From Thalassotalea euphylliae (lineage in GTDB: Bacteria; Pseudomonadota; Gammaproteobacteria; Enterobacterales; Alteromonadaceae): a stretch of DNA of 64,000 nucleotides. The position numbers and the translations under genes are program-made. A model generated the notes under the pieces. It was not told the DNA's origin, ran no database searches, and saw only the letters and a program-made list of their open reading frames with translations. The stretch's first letter is position 1. Each line of letters starts with the position of its first letter. The stretch lies in assembly GCF_003390395.1 (NCBI RefSeq), contig NZ_QUOV01000001.1, positions 868,001-932,000 of the forward strand, in the 5' to 3' direction. Below, in pieces: positions 27,456 to 36,504 of this stretch.

Positions 27456-27482
27456 AAAGCCCGCATTTGCGGGCTTTATTAT
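27456..27482 (+). terminator. Terminator after the M3 peptidase gene
   Basis: AAAGCCCGC pairs with GCGGGCTTT around an ATTT loop and is followed by a T-rich tract. Confidence 0.85.
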
Positions 27483-27532
27483 TTTTATCTATATTGCAGA
27501 ATCAAATTATCACGCCAACAAGGAATATACTG

Positions 27533-28147
27533 ATGAAAATCACCTCATCTGAACGTTTGTTTTACCGTTTACTAACCGCTGACGATGCACAGTTATTGGC
27601 AGATCTTGATCAAGACCCTGAGGTGATGAAATACATTAACGGTGGGCGAGTCAATACGCTTGACGATATCGAGCAAGTGTTCATGCCAAGATTGCAAAAA
27701 TTTGTTAACCCTTCGCAAGGCTGGGGGATGTGGGGTGTTTTTACCCAAGGTGCGAAAGCGGAACAAGCTACCGATATAACTCAAGCAGAATCTCAAGCAG
27801 AGCATGACCGCGAGCACTTTATCGGCTGGATTTTGATAAGACCAATGGGCTTTTTTACGGATAAACCCAACTGGGATGAATTAGAAATTGGCTGGCGCTT
27901 TAAACGTCACACCTGGGGCAAAGGCTATGCCACCGAATCTGCAAAACATGTGATGTCGGCGATTCAATCACTAGGTATTGCACGCGGCATTGGCGCGATT
28001 GCCTTGCCAGATAATTCCGCCTCGATTGGGGTGATGAAAAAGCTTGGCCTTCAATATGCCTCTACCTATCAGCATACAGATCCATTGGGTGACGCAGAAG
28101 TTGTTTATTACCGACTCGCTTGGCAGCCGCTAGTAATTAGTCGGTAA
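27533..28147 (+). CDS. GNAT-family acetyltransferase (RimJ/RimL-like)
   Basis: This 204-residue protein resembles the acetyltransferase_3 (RimJ/RimL) branch of GNAT. The start MKITSSERLFYRLLTADDAQLLADL is typical of the branch. Later segments ELEIGWRFKRHTWGKGYATESAKHV (CoA-binding) and IALPDNSASIGVMKKLGLQY complete the fold. An acidic insert (QAEHDRE region, about residues 78-97) is unusual. I chose the ATG at 27533 with AAGGA upstream; an earlier in-frame start would fall inside the preceding terminator. Substrate unknown. Confidence 0.82.
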   Translation: MKITSSERLFYRLLTADDAQLLADLDQDPEVMKYINGGRVNTLDDIEQVFMPRLQKFVNPSQGWGMWGVFTQGAKAEQATDITQAESQAEHDREHFIGWILIRPMGFFTDKPNWDELEIGWRFKRHTWGKGYATESAKHVMSAIQSLGIARGIGAIALPDNSASIGVMKKLGLQYASTYQHTDPLGDAEVVYYRLAWQPLVISR

Positions 28148-28171
28148 TAAACAAAATATATTTATAATTAT

Positions 28172-28978
28172 CTACTCGTAGTGACGTTCGCGTTTCGTCT
28201 TTATCACGGCTATATATGCATGCCAGCTCGCATAGCTCAGCACTGGCATAATCAAAATAAAACCAAACCCTTGGGTTAAGAACCCCACAAGTACAAAGCC
28301 TAGAATGACTAAGGCCCATGCAAACATGGCGAACACATTCTTGTTAACCGCTTTTACTGAGCTTATCACCGCGGTCATAATATCAACGCGGCGTTCAACC
28401 ATAATTTGTGGCGTAAAGGCGCTGATGGTGAACACCACAGCAGCCATGGCTGCCCCCACTAGCGTACCGAAACCTAAAAAGAAAGTAAGTTCCTCAAAGG
28501 TTGGATTTACGGTATTGGGATAAAGTGCATGGATCAAGGCGGCTAGGCGAGTCCACGCAATCATGCAAATCATTAGTAAGATGGCAAAACCCCATTCGCC
28601 AACGGGATTTCTAAACATGGATTTTAGACTGTGCGACATGGTCGGCTTGTGACCCTTTTCTAGCTCCCACGCAACATCGTATAAACCAGTGGCAAATGCC
28701 GGACCAATCAAAGCAAAGGCAATTGTGGCGGGCAAGATAATCAAATGATTTTCTGTGTTTGCCACCAAGTAGAAAATTGCCACAGGTACGACACTAAAAA
28801 TAAGGCCGTAAATTAAGCTAATTAATGGTGCTTTCGTAAAATCTTTGATGGCTAAACTTAACCAGTGAAAACAGGCAAAGGTACTGACTTGATTACTTTC
28901 AATCGTTCTGGCAAACGCTTTTTTATCTCGTGTTTGACGGTTTGCTTGTGCCTGTGTTGACGTCTGAGTGGTCGGCAT
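28172..28978 (-). CDS. DUF2189 integral membrane protein
   Basis: The 268-residue protein has a polar N-terminus of about 45 residues and then about six hydrophobic helices, in the pattern I associate with DUF2189 (WLSLAIKDFTKAPLISLIYGLIFS, then GLYDVAWELEKGHKP in a loop, then SAFTPQIMVERRVD). Proteins of this family are predicted inner-membrane proteins of unknown role, often annotated near cytochrome oxidase genes; none is present here. It is divergent from the DUF3081 gene. Confidence 0.78.
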   Translation of the reverse strand: MPTTQTSTQAQANRQTRDKKAFARTIESNQVSTFACFHWLSLAIKDFTKAPLISLIYGLIFSVVPVAIFYLVANTENHLIILPATIAFALIGPAFATGLYDVAWELEKGHKPTMSHSLKSMFRNPVGEWGFAILLMICMIAWTRLAALIHALYPNTVNPTFEELTFFLGFGTLVGAAMAAVVFTISAFTPQIMVERRVDIMTAVISSVKAVNKNVFAMFAWALVILGFVLVGFLTQGFGFILIMPVLSYASWHAYIAVIKTKRERHYE

Positions 28979-29177
28979 ATCATATCCCTCGTTCGTTGTC
29001 GTTCTTGCGGATACTGCTTCATAATCTAGGGTAGTCTACCTATTTGATTACGCAGTTATATTAACCATGGTTCATTTTTCCCGATTGAGCCAGTTTATGC
29101 GTAAGTTCGTAAGCTAGTTTGTAATGTTATGGCGTAAGGTTAGTTCGTAACCAACAACGGTGAAGTTAGGAGGAAGT

Positions 29178-29435
29178 ATGCACAATGAACTAGACGTAAA
29201 ATATTGTCTGTCGGTGTTTAATAAGGTGCTTAGTGACGGTGAAGTGTTAGAGGGTAAACGCCATTGGCAAGGGCTTTCTGCGTGGGCTGATTTTGATGGC
29301 TATACCTGCTATTTACAGTTTAATCAGGTGGTGGTGACCTTACTGTTTCACGGCAAATATGATGTCAGCAAGCCTAATGAAGAGGCTTGGCAACAATTTT
29401 TAAAGAAAATTAAAAGTTTGGCAGACCGTTTATAA
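29178..29435 (+). CDS. DUF3081 family protein
   Basis: This 85-residue protein begins MHNELDVKYCLSVFNKVL and contains GLSAWADFDGYTCYLQF, which I recognise as the DUF3081 pattern of Shewanella, Vibrio and relatives. The ATG at 29178 follows a strong AGGAGGAAGT; an upstream in-frame ATG at 29160 would swallow this ribosome-binding site. No signal peptide or membrane helix. Function unknown. Confidence 0.72.
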   Translation: MHNELDVKYCLSVFNKVLSDGEVLEGKRHWQGLSAWADFDGYTCYLQFNQVVVTLLFHGKYDVSKPNEEAWQQFLKKIKSLADRL

Positions 29436-29474
29436 CGGTTTACCTTGCTGGTTATCAGCTACAAAGGAATGCTT

Positions 29475-30260
29475 TTACCAAGGAATCACTTTATGCTGCC
29501 AATCAAGGTAACTGGCCTGTCCATCCAACTCAACATGGTGTTTGGCTGACAATAATTGCGTTGCAACAAACGCGGGTGTAAATAGCTTATCTTTGCGCAC
29601 ATTGCGCTGAAACGGTTTAGATAACGGCGTGTCGGTTGTTCCGGGGTGAAACAAAATAAATTTGACGTGCTTAGCTCTGCGACTTGCCTCTATCGCCAAA
29701 CATTTTACTGCCATATTTAACGCTGCCTTTGACATTCGATAACTGTACCAACCGCCCAATTGATTATCGCTAATACTGCCGATGCGAGCGCTCATCACAG
29801 TAACAAAACAAGGTGCTTGATAATGCTCTAAATAAGGCATTAAGGCTTGTAACCAGCGCAGTGGTGTTAACGTATTGGCTGATAAAACTTGATCAAAAGC
29901 GCTTGGCTCAAACGCTTCGATTTTTTTCTCTGGCATAAAGTCTTCGCTGTGTAAGATACCATTGCAAATTATAATTTCGCTCAGTTGTCTTTGATCTTTA
30001 GAGTGAGTCACGGAGAGAGTTGCAAAGAGCTCAGTTAACAAGGCTTGTATACTTGCTTGCTGATAATCACTTTGTCGCCAAGTTAATTGTCCATTGGCCA
30101 AAAAAGGCGCCAGTGATTGCGGCATAGCTTGTCGAGATACGGCGATAACCTTGTTATGTTCAGCTTTTGCTTTATTTTGGTTTAGCTTGTCGTTTAGAAG
30201 CTGCGCAATCACCGCTTGGGCAATGGCACTGCTAGCACCAATCACTAGACTCGTTCTCAT
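29475..30260 (-). CDS. Short-chain dehydrogenase/reductase
   Basis: This 261-residue SDR protein has the NAD(P)-binding start SLVIGASSAIAQAVIAQLL, the NG motif (IIICNGILHS near 100), a catalytic Ser region (VTVMSARIGS) and the YxxxK motif YSYRMSK (near 173-179). It resembles the C-factor/CsgA-like branch of SDRs. Substrate unknown. Its start overlaps the DCC-family gene upstream by four bases, so the two are co-transcribed. Confidence 0.83.
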   Translation of the reverse strand: MRTSLVIGASSAIAQAVIAQLLNDKLNQNKAKAEHNKVIAVSRQAMPQSLAPFLANGQLTWRQSDYQQASIQALLTELFATLSVTHSKDQRQLSEIIICNGILHSEDFMPEKKIEAFEPSAFDQVLSANTLTPLRWLQALMPYLEHYQAPCFVTVMSARIGSISDNQLGGWYSYRMSKAALNMAVKCLAIEASRRAKHVKFILFHPGTTDTPLSKPFQRNVRKDKLFTPAFVATQLLSAKHHVELDGQASYLDWQHKVIPW

Positions 30261-30763
30261 TGCCGCATTTTCCTTTTTGAATCAATGGAATCAATGTTGT
30301 GCTCGGTGTTAGGTAGCCCATCAGTAACTTTATTTGTATGGCTAGACTGATGAACGGTTGTTGGAATGGCGCACGAACAACCTTGTTTGTCTAGTGTTTC
30401 TTGCTTAGTTAATTTGGCGTACAGCTTAGATATGGTGTGGCGATTAGCTGCAAATAACCGATAGCCGAGCTTTGCCAACGGTCGAGTTAGTCGCCAGGCT
30501 AGGGGCTTAACCCAAAACTCTTTACCGACTAATCGCCATGCATGGTAATTTACGTCGATACCCGTGATCACTTTACCCCTGAGCTTACCGTGTATAACGC
30601 GCATCGCCTCTTGGCGATCAATATCAGGAAATTGAGTAGCAAAATCGTTCTGATGTAAGTCTTCAAATTGAATCAACTGTTTGCTATTTCGTTTGGCTAA
30701 GGCATTGATTTCAGCTATGCATAACGGGCAGTTGCCGTCAAAAAATAAGGTAAGCTCTGCCAT
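30257..30763 (-). CDS. DCC-family thiol-disulfide oxidoreductase (DUF393)
   Basis: This 168-residue protein begins with the family signature FFDGNCPLCIAEINAL (residues 7-22) whose CPLC is the predicted redox pair. A second stretch, RVIHGKLRGKVITGIDVNYHAWRLVG, also fits DUF393. The last 40 residues are an irregular Ser/Thr/Asn-rich tail that is not part of the family. It is the first gene of a pair with the SDR. Confidence 0.82.
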   Translation of the reverse strand: MAELTLFFDGNCPLCIAEINALAKRNSKQLIQFEDLHQNDFATQFPDIDRQEAMRVIHGKLRGKVITGIDVNYHAWRLVGKEFWVKPLAWRLTRPLAKLGYRLFAANRHTISKLYAKLTKQETLDKQGCSCAIPTTVHQSSHTNKVTDGLPNTEHNIDSIDSKRKMRQ

Positions 30764-30807
30764 ATTTATTTCCCATTAAATATAAGTCTGCTACTAACGA
30801 CAGGCTG

Positions 30808-31218
30808 CTAAAGAGCGTTAAAAGTCAGGATATGACAAAGCACTACGATGCTGGTGAGTACTATTCGCAACAATTGGTAGCCAAGTGGCTTGTCAGTGAA
30901 TAACCCCATTTTAAATTCACTTGCTAGTAGCAGCACAAAGCCACTAGCTAGCACGAGTAAAGCCAGTTGTGCTGGCAGTAACAAGCAGGCGAAGGCAACT
31001 AAAGTAAACAGGTTGGAAATGATAGTTGCTGTTTGCGCTGTTTGCTTTAGCCATAGGGTACCTGCAAGGAAACTCAATATGCAGGCGCTGTAGGCGACAA
31101 AAACTTGGTATGGCGAGAGCGACAATAAAGAGGTATTACTGGTTGCTGCCCATGTTGCGGCGATAAATGGAATTAGCCCTAGGTAACCCAGTGTTCGCCA
31201 ATTGATTATATTTGCCAT
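30808..31218 (-). CDS. DUF3429 membrane protein
   Basis: A small inner-membrane protein with five hydrophobic helices, fitting DUF3429 (WRTLGYLGLIPFIAATW, SFLAGTLWLK, then LLLASEFKMGLF). I start it at the ATG at 31218 (136 residues). Upstream in-frame starts to 31266 would add a basic, repetitive stretch (GVKTKGVKA) that looks untranslated. No clear ribosome-binding site decides between them. It shares direction with the DCC/SDR pair but is separated by 44 bases. Confidence 0.72.
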   Translation of the reverse strand: MANIINWRTLGYLGLIPFIAATWAATSNTSLLSLSPYQVFVAYSACILSFLAGTLWLKQTAQTATIISNLFTLVAFACLLLPAQLALLVLASGFVLLLASEFKMGLFTDKPLGYQLLRIVLTSIVVLCHILTFNAL

Positions 31219-31346
31219 TGCTTTCACACCTTTTGTTTTCACGCCTTTATTGCCTGTGCAATGCATTATTATCTGTCTGAGAATTTACGCAGCACGATGC
31301 ACAGGCGATCAGTAACGCAGGGAGAATTACTGTTCGAACGGCTTAG

Positions 31347-31589
31347 TTAATCTGTAGGCAATACCAACTCATCAATCGCGTCACTAATTAAGTCGACTTG
31401 TTGCTGCATTTTTATCTGGGCATCGGTAACACCTTGATTATAAAAATGCGGCGAAAACTGCTCGACAATAAAATCGCATAAAAACTCCGCATCAAAGCCG
31501 CCAATATCAATGGCTAGCTCGTCGTTTAAGTAGTTGGTAAGTTTTTGGGTTAAATCATTTTTTTGTTGTTTTGATAAGGATTTCATCAT
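31347..31589 (-). CDS. DUF2164 family protein
   Basis: An 80-residue acidic soluble protein. The segment LAIDIGGFDAEFLCDFIVEQFSPHFYNQG, followed by DAQ and a helix, is the DUF2164 pattern. Function unknown. It ends before the DUF3429 gene in the same direction. Confidence 0.78.
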   Translation of the reverse strand: MMKSLSKQQKNDLTQKLTNYLNDELAIDIGGFDAEFLCDFIVEQFSPHFYNQGVTDAQIKMQQQVDLISDAIDELVLPTD

Positions 31590-31656
31590 GCTAAGAGTTG
31601 TTCGACTATGGAGTAACTCTTTATACTAAGGTGAAAATTTTATTCAAGCCTAAACT

Positions 31657-31782
31657 ATGCTCGACTACCTTAAGAAGCTATGGCACACCGACTGTCAATT
31701 TTGCCGAAAAACGCGCTATTTCCTGTTATGGCTTATACTCATGTTATTAGCGGATTACTTTGTTTTTAAATTAATTTTTTAG
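31657..31782 (+). CDS. Possible 41-residue membrane protein with a CxxC motif
   Basis: The frame encodes MLDYLKKLWHTDCQFCRKTR, then a hydrophobic helix (YFLLWLILMLLADYFVF) and KLIF at the end. The C13-x2-C16 pair next to a basic stretch gives a plausible membrane-anchored metal or redox site. Its ribosome-binding site is weak. The stop lies 69 bases before iscX, in the same direction. It may be a real conserved small protein, but nothing beyond composition and arrangement supports it here. Confidence 0.42.
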   Translation: MLDYLKKLWHTDCQFCRKTRYFLLWLILMLLADYFVFKLIF

Positions 31783-31850
31783 CAACCTTGCAAGTTTTTA
31801 TCGGTTGCTTAAGTGATGACCTGATACGAAAACAAGAGAGGAAAGTCTTG

Positions 31851-32051
31851 ATGGCACTAAAATGGGTAGACTCACTTGATATTGCCTTAGCCTTAATTGA
31901 CGAACATCCAGAGGTTGATCCAACGCAACTGCATTTTCCCGAACTAATGCAGTGGGTGATTGCTTTAGAAGAGTTCGATGATGATCCAAACCGTTGTGGA
32001 GAGCGCATCCTCGAAGCTATTCAACAAGCTTGGATTGATGAAGCTGACTGA
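31851..32051 (+). CDS. iscX: Fe-S cluster assembly protein IscX
   Basis: This 66-residue acidic protein matches IscX (YfhJ), an IscS-binding protein that modulates iron-sulfur cluster assembly. It begins MALKWVDSLDIALAL and has the conserved QWVIALEEFDDDP (about 36-48) and ILEAIQQAWIDEA. The ATG at 31851 follows AGAGGAAAG; a longer frame upstream is rejected. In E. coli iscX closes the isc operon; here no isc gene is adjacent. Confidence 0.92.
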   Translation: MALKWVDSLDIALALIDEHPEVDPTQLHFPELMQWVIALEEFDDDPNRCGERILEAIQQAWIDEAD

Positions 32052-32250
32052 CTTTTCGTTAAGTTAAGTTCACGTTTTTTTGATCGTTAGTATTTTGAAT
32101 GCCATAAAAATTTGAACTTGACCCAATGGTCGGCTTTTTAGTTCACGGTTCATCAACTATACTGTCGGCCAAATTTAGCGGCAGGATCATTAATACGATC
32201 ACTTCGCTAACAAATTTCCGCCCCAACACAATATTCTAATCAAAACTATT

Positions 32251-33942
32251 ATGACAGAAGCCAAAAAACGCCCATTGTATCTTCCTTATGCTGGCCCGCA
32301 CTTGCTTGAAACTCCGCTACTAAACAAGGGTAGTGCGTTTAGCAAAGAAGAGCGTGCGATGTTTAATTTAACCGGATTAATTCCACCAAGTTACGAAACG
32401 ATTGAAGAGCAGGTTGAGCGCTGCTACCAGCAATTTAGTAGCTTTCAAACAAACCTAAATAAGCATATCTACTTACGTAATATTCAAGACAAAAATGAAA
32501 CCTTGTATTACCGACTTGTGGAAGAAAATTTAGAGGAAATGATGCCAATCATCTATACGCCAACGGTAGGTGATGCATGTGAGCGTTTTTCTGATATTTA
32601 TCGCAGTAACCGTGGTTTATTCATCGCTTATGAAGAACGCGACCAACTTGATGATATTTTGCGCAATGCCACCAAGAATAAAGTCAAAGTAATTGTCGTT
32701 ACTGACGGTGAGCGCATTTTAGGCTTAGGCGACCAAGGTATTGGCGGTATGGGTATTCCAATTGGTAAGTTGGCACTTTATACCGCTTGTGGTGGTATTA
32801 GCCCAGCATACTGCCTGCCAATTACGCTGGATGTGGGTACCAATAATGAAAAACTGTTAAACGATCCTATGTATATGGGCTCAAGACACCCACGTATTAG
32901 CCAAGAAGAATACAACGAATTTGTTGATATGTTTATTCAAGCGGTGAAGCGCCGCTGGCCAAATGTGATGTTGCAGTTTGAAGATTTCGCGCAGCCTAAT
33001 GCAATGCCGCTACTAGAAAAGTACAAAGACGAAATTTGTTGCTTTAATGATGATATTCAAGGCACAGCATCGGTAACGGTTGGAACGCTATTGGCTGCTT
33101 GTCGTACCAAAGGGGTTAAGCTTGCTGATCAAAAAGTCGCCTTTGTTGGCGCTGGCTCTGCTGGCTGTGGTATTGCTGAGCAAATTATCAGTCAAATGGT
33201 CAGTGAAGGGGCGTCACCTGAGCAAGCACGCTCACAGATCTTTATGGTTGATCGTTTTGGCTTATTAACTGAAGGCATGACTGGCCTGCGAGACTTCCAA
33301 CAAAAATTAGTGCAGACAACAGGTGCACTAAGTGATTGGCAAGTTACGGGTGAATACGCCAGTTTGCTAGAAGTGATGGAAGGCGCAAAGCCTGATGTGT
33401 TAATTGGTGTTTCTGGACAAGCAGGGTTGTTTACTGAAGAAGTGATCAAAGCTATGCACAGCCATTGCCCCCAGCCAATCATTTTCCCGTTAAGTAACCC
33501 ATCACGCCAAGTAGAGGCAACACCTGAGCAAGTGATCACTTGGACAGAAGGTCAAGCGATTGTTGCAACAGGTAGCCCATTTAAACCGGTCGAATATCAA
33601 GGTGAATTGTTCCCAATTGCCCAATGTAATAACAGCTACATTTTCCCAGGGTTAGGCTTGGCAGTTGTCGCCGCTAAAATCAGCCGCATTACTGATGAAA
33701 TGTTAATGGTGGCGAGTGAAACATTGGCGCAAGCATCGCCATTGGCGAATGCTGGGCAAGGGGAGCTATTGCCGCCAATTACAGAAATTTCAGCATTAAG
33801 TAAGCGTATTGCTTTTGCTGTCGCGAAAGTCGCCTATGCGCAAGACCTAGCGTTAGCGCTTTCTGACGAGCAATTAAGTGCAAAAATTGAAGCGAACTTC
33901 TGGCAGCCTGAGTACCGCCAATATCGCCGTACTAGTATCTAA
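32251..33942 (+). CDS. maeA: NAD-dependent malic enzyme MaeA
   Basis: This 563-residue enzyme converts malate to pyruvate and CO2 with reduction of NAD. The catalytic Tyr region [15 protein letters not shown] lies near residue 96, the [17 protein letters not shown] motif near 156, FEDFAQPNA near 247 with [12 protein letters not shown] near 268, and the dinucleotide-binding [11 protein letters not shown] near 300. Length equals E. coli MaeA (565). It is monocistronic. Confidence 0.95.
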   Translation: MTEAKKRPLYLPYAGPHLLETPLLNKGSAFSKEERAMFNLTGLIPPSYETIEEQVERCYQQFSSFQTNLNKHIYLRNIQDKNETLYYRLVEENLEEMMPIIYTPTVGDACERFSDIYRSNRGLFIAYEERDQLDDILRNATKNKVKVIVVTDGERILGLGDQGIGGMGIPIGKLALYTACGGISPAYCLPITLDVGTNNEKLLNDPMYMGSRHPRISQEEYNEFVDMFIQAVKRRWPNVMLQFEDFAQPNAMPLLEKYKDEICCFNDDIQGTASVTVGTLLAACRTKGVKLADQKVAFVGAGSAGCGIAEQIISQMVSEGASPEQARSQIFMVDRFGLLTEGMTGLRDFQQKLVQTTGALSDWQVTGEYASLLEVMEGAKPDVLIGVSGQAGLFTEEVIKAMHSHCPQPIIFPLSNPSRQVEATPEQVITWTEGQAIVATGSPFKPVEYQGELFPIAQCNNSYIFPGLGLAVVAAKISRITDEMLMVASETLAQASPLANAGQGELLPPITEISALSKRIAFAVAKVAYAQDLALALSDEQLSAKIEANFWQPEYRQYRRTSI

Positions 33943-34318
33943 AAAGCTGCTAGGTATAGTATTTAAACATAGCGTGAAAAATTAATGCTGCTAATGCAAA
34001 ACGGCTCGCTTTGCCCTCTAAAGTTGAATACGAGGTGCAATGTGAGCTGTTTCTGTTTTTCTCTAATATTTGAAAGCATTCCGCAGTCAATTCACCCTCA
34101 ACTAACACTTTGCAGGTTAACGCCGCTAAAGGTAATAACTAACGCTAGCGCATACGCCAGCCAAGACCTGTAAGCGTCACAACAATATCATTAGTTTTTT
34201 AGCATCACTTAGTCTATAATCGCGCCAAAATTTTTAGTGTTCATTTCGTTTGGCGGGCAGTATTCCCAATTCCTTGCAAAGTGAACCCATTATTCAATTA
34301 CTTAAAAGAGGCTTTATC
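33943..34318. other. 376-base intergenic region before ndk
   Basis: An open frame of 62 codons at 33985-34173 has no recognisable similarity or ribosome-binding site and I do not call it. A short hairpin GCAAA...TTTGC occurs near 33996-34014. The last 120 bases presumably contain the ndk promoter. Nothing else is recognised. Confidence 0.5.
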
Positions 34319-34750
34319 ATGGCTATCGAACGTACTTTTTCTATCGTTAAACCAGATGCAGTTGCTAAAAACGTTATCGGTCAAATCTACAACCGTTTCG
34401 AAACTGCTGGTTTAACTATCATCGCTTCAAAAATGGTTCACTTATCTAAAGAACAAGCTGAAGGTTTCTACGCTGAGCACAGCGAGCGTCCTTTCTTCGG
34501 TGCTTTAGTTGAATTCATGACTTCTGGCCCAGTAATGGTTCAAGTTTTAGAAGGCGAAGGTGCTGTACTTAAAAACCGCGAAATCATGGGTGCAACTAAC
34601 CCAGCTGAAGCATTAGCAGGTACATTACGTGCTGACTACGCAAACTCTATCGACGAGAACGCAGTTCACGGTTCAGACGCTTTAGAATCAGCAGCTCGTG
34701 AAATTGCTTACTTCTTCACTGAAGAAGAAATTTGCCCACGCACTCGCTAA
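34319..34750 (+). CDS. ndk: Nucleoside diphosphate kinase
   Basis: Ndk equalises nucleoside triphosphate pools by phosphate transfer through a catalytic His. The 143-residue protein begins [21 protein letters not shown] and contains the active-site stretch [16 protein letters not shown] (His near 117). The ATG at 34319 follows AAAGAGG; upstream in-frame codons are not part of the family. A palindromic element starts at its stop codon, followed by a terminator. Confidence 0.97.
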   Translation: MAIERTFSIVKPDAVAKNVIGQIYNRFETAGLTIIASKMVHLSKEQAEGFYAEHSERPFFGALVEFMTSGPVMVQVLEGEGAVLKNREIMGATNPAEALAGTLRADYANSIDENAVHGSDALESAAREIAYFFTEEEICPRTR

Positions 34751-34867
34751 TTCTATTTTAAGCGTCGTGTAGCGCTCCCGTTCGTTGTCAGAAATGCTCA
34801 CGTAATATTCATACGCTGCGCGTTTCTTCCTAGAACGAAAACGCTACACTTAGCTTAAAAAGAGAAT
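34750..34867. repeat. Palindromic element after ndk (copy 1)
   Basis: The outer arms ATTCTATTTTAAGC and GCTTAAAAAGAGAAT are near-perfect complements. Inside them GTGTAGCG (34767-34774) pairs with CGCTACAC (34842-34849), then AGAAA with TTTCT, and CGTA with TACG at the tip. The core TCAGAAATGCTCAC (34788-34801) and CTGCGC (34816-34821) recur at nearly the same spacing in the guaB-guaA gap. I take these as two members of a dispersed structured element; no name is known to me. Confidence 0.6.
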
Positions 34868-34871
34868 TACA

Positions 34872-34911
34872 AAAAGGATTTTACTGAGTTATCGGTAAAA
34901 TCCTTTTGCGT
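34872..34911 (+). terminator. Terminator-like hairpin after ndk
   Basis: AAAAGGATTTTAC pairs perfectly with GTAAAATCCTTTT over 13 bases around a ten-base loop. It follows the palindromic element and precedes rlmN by 200 bases. Confidence 0.7.
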
Positions 34912-35110
34912 TATTTAAGGTTTGCTGTTTTCCCTAAATAACTTGCGAAGATTAGCGCTGTTAATCGTAAGCATTTTTAAAATGAAGCGCTGAAAATGCT
35001 TACAATTAGTTATCGCATAACCTTACTGACACTACTTTATAATTGTTTGTGGTGGTGGAAAAGTGTACAATCTTGCGCCTTTAAATTTTGTCTTCTAGAG
35101 AAATTGATTT

Positions 35111-36268
35111 ATGTCTGAAGTGGTACAAGTGGCTGAGCAAACAGCCTCAAAAGTCAATCTACTAAATTTTGATCATCAAGGTTTACGCCAATACTTTGAG
35201 TCAATCGGTGAAAAACCGTTTCGCGCTGATCAAATCATGAAGTGGATGTATCACTTTGGTTATGACGATTTCGAAAAAATGACTAACTTGAACAAAAAGT
35301 TACGTGAAAAATTAGCGCGTAACTGTGAAATTGTTGCACCTGAAATTTCGCAAAAGCAAGTGTCTAACGACGGCACAATCAAGTACGCGTTAAAACTTGA
35401 AAGTGGCCAAGAAGTAGAAACGGTTTGGATCCCCGAGAACAACCGTGCAACTTTATGTGTTTCGTCACAAGTGGGTTGTGCACTGGAATGTAGCTTTTGT
35501 TCAACGGCGCAGCAAGGTTTCAACCGTAACTTATCGATGGCTGAGATCATTGGTCAAGTTTGGCGTGTGGCTAACGATATTGGCGCAACGCGCATTGCTG
35601 GCACGCGTCCGATCACTAACATTGTGATGATGGGCATGGGTGAACCACTGCTTAACATGAAAAACTTAATTCCAGCATTAGATACAATGCTCAATGATTT
35701 GGGTTATGGCTTATCAAAGCGCCGCGTTACCGTCAGTACTTCGGGTGTGGTACCAGCGCTTGATATGCTGAAAGAAAAAATTGACTGCGCGTTAGCGATT
35801 TCGGTGCATGCACCAACTAATCAGTTGCGTGATGAATTAGTGCCAATCAACAAGAAATACCCGTTAGAAGATTTCTTGGCGGCATCACGTCGTTATATCG
35901 ATGGCTCGAAAGCGCAAAAGGCGGTCACAGTTGAGTATGTGATGATAGATCACGTCAACGACAGCACTGAGCAAGCCCATGAATTAGCGCATGCGTTAAA
36001 AGATACGCCGAGTAAAATTAACCTTATTCCGTTTAATCCTTACCCTGGCTCTCCTTACAAGCGTTCAAGCAATTCACGTATTGATCGCTTTGACAAAGTA
36101 CTGCAATCGTATGGCTTTACTGTGATCACACGTCGTACCCGTGGTGATGATATTGACGCGGCTTGTGGCCAATTAGCTGGTGACGTGCTTGACCGCACTA
36201 AACGCACCGCGGCAATCGCTGCAAAGCGTGGTGACTCAGCAAGTGAAATTGAGGTTAAAGTCGTTTAA
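35111..36268 (+). CDS. rlmN: Dual-specificity RNA methyltransferase RlmN
   Basis: RlmN is a radical-SAM enzyme that methylates C2 of A2503 in 23S rRNA and A37 of some tRNAs. The cluster motif [15 protein letters not shown] (Cys at about 122, 126, 129) and the [11 protein letters not shown] motif near 176 are intact, and the second catalytic Cys lies in [10 protein letters not shown] near 357. It has 385 residues, as expected. It opens the conserved block that runs to der. Confidence 0.96.
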   Translation: MSEVVQVAEQTASKVNLLNFDHQGLRQYFESIGEKPFRADQIMKWMYHFGYDDFEKMTNLNKKLREKLARNCEIVAPEISQKQVSNDGTIKYALKLESGQEVETVWIPENNRATLCVSSQVGCALECSFCSTAQQGFNRNLSMAEIIGQVWRVANDIGATRIAGTRPITNIVMMGMGEPLLNMKNLIPALDTMLNDLGYGLSKRRVTVSTSGVVPALDMLKEKIDCALAISVHAPTNQLRDELVPINKKYPLEDFLAASRRYIDGSKAQKAVTVEYVMIDHVNDSTEQAHELAHALKDTPSKINLIPFNPYPGSPYKRSSNSRIDRFDKVLQSYGFTVITRRTRGDDIDAACGQLAGDVLDRTKRTAAIAAKRGDSASEIEVKVV

Positions 36269-36504
36269 CTAGCCATTCAAATTTCCCTGGCAAGTTTCTC
36301 GTTCAGGGACTATTAAAGGCACTCATTAATGAGACATCAGTGAGCAACCAGCAAGCGCTTAATCCCCTTGCTGGTTTTATTTATAGTAGGTCAAAAATAT
36401 TTAGTGTTTGGCTGCTAGTGCTAGGCTGGTATAGTATTGTTCATTTGATGCTGGCTAAGTACTTTACCAGTAATTCCAAGATAACAATAACGATCAAGCA
36501 TGCT

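Noticed and set aside
33985..34173. 62-codon frame between maeA and ndk
   Set aside because: No ribosome-binding site, no recognisable pattern, and odd Cys-rich composition; likely chance.
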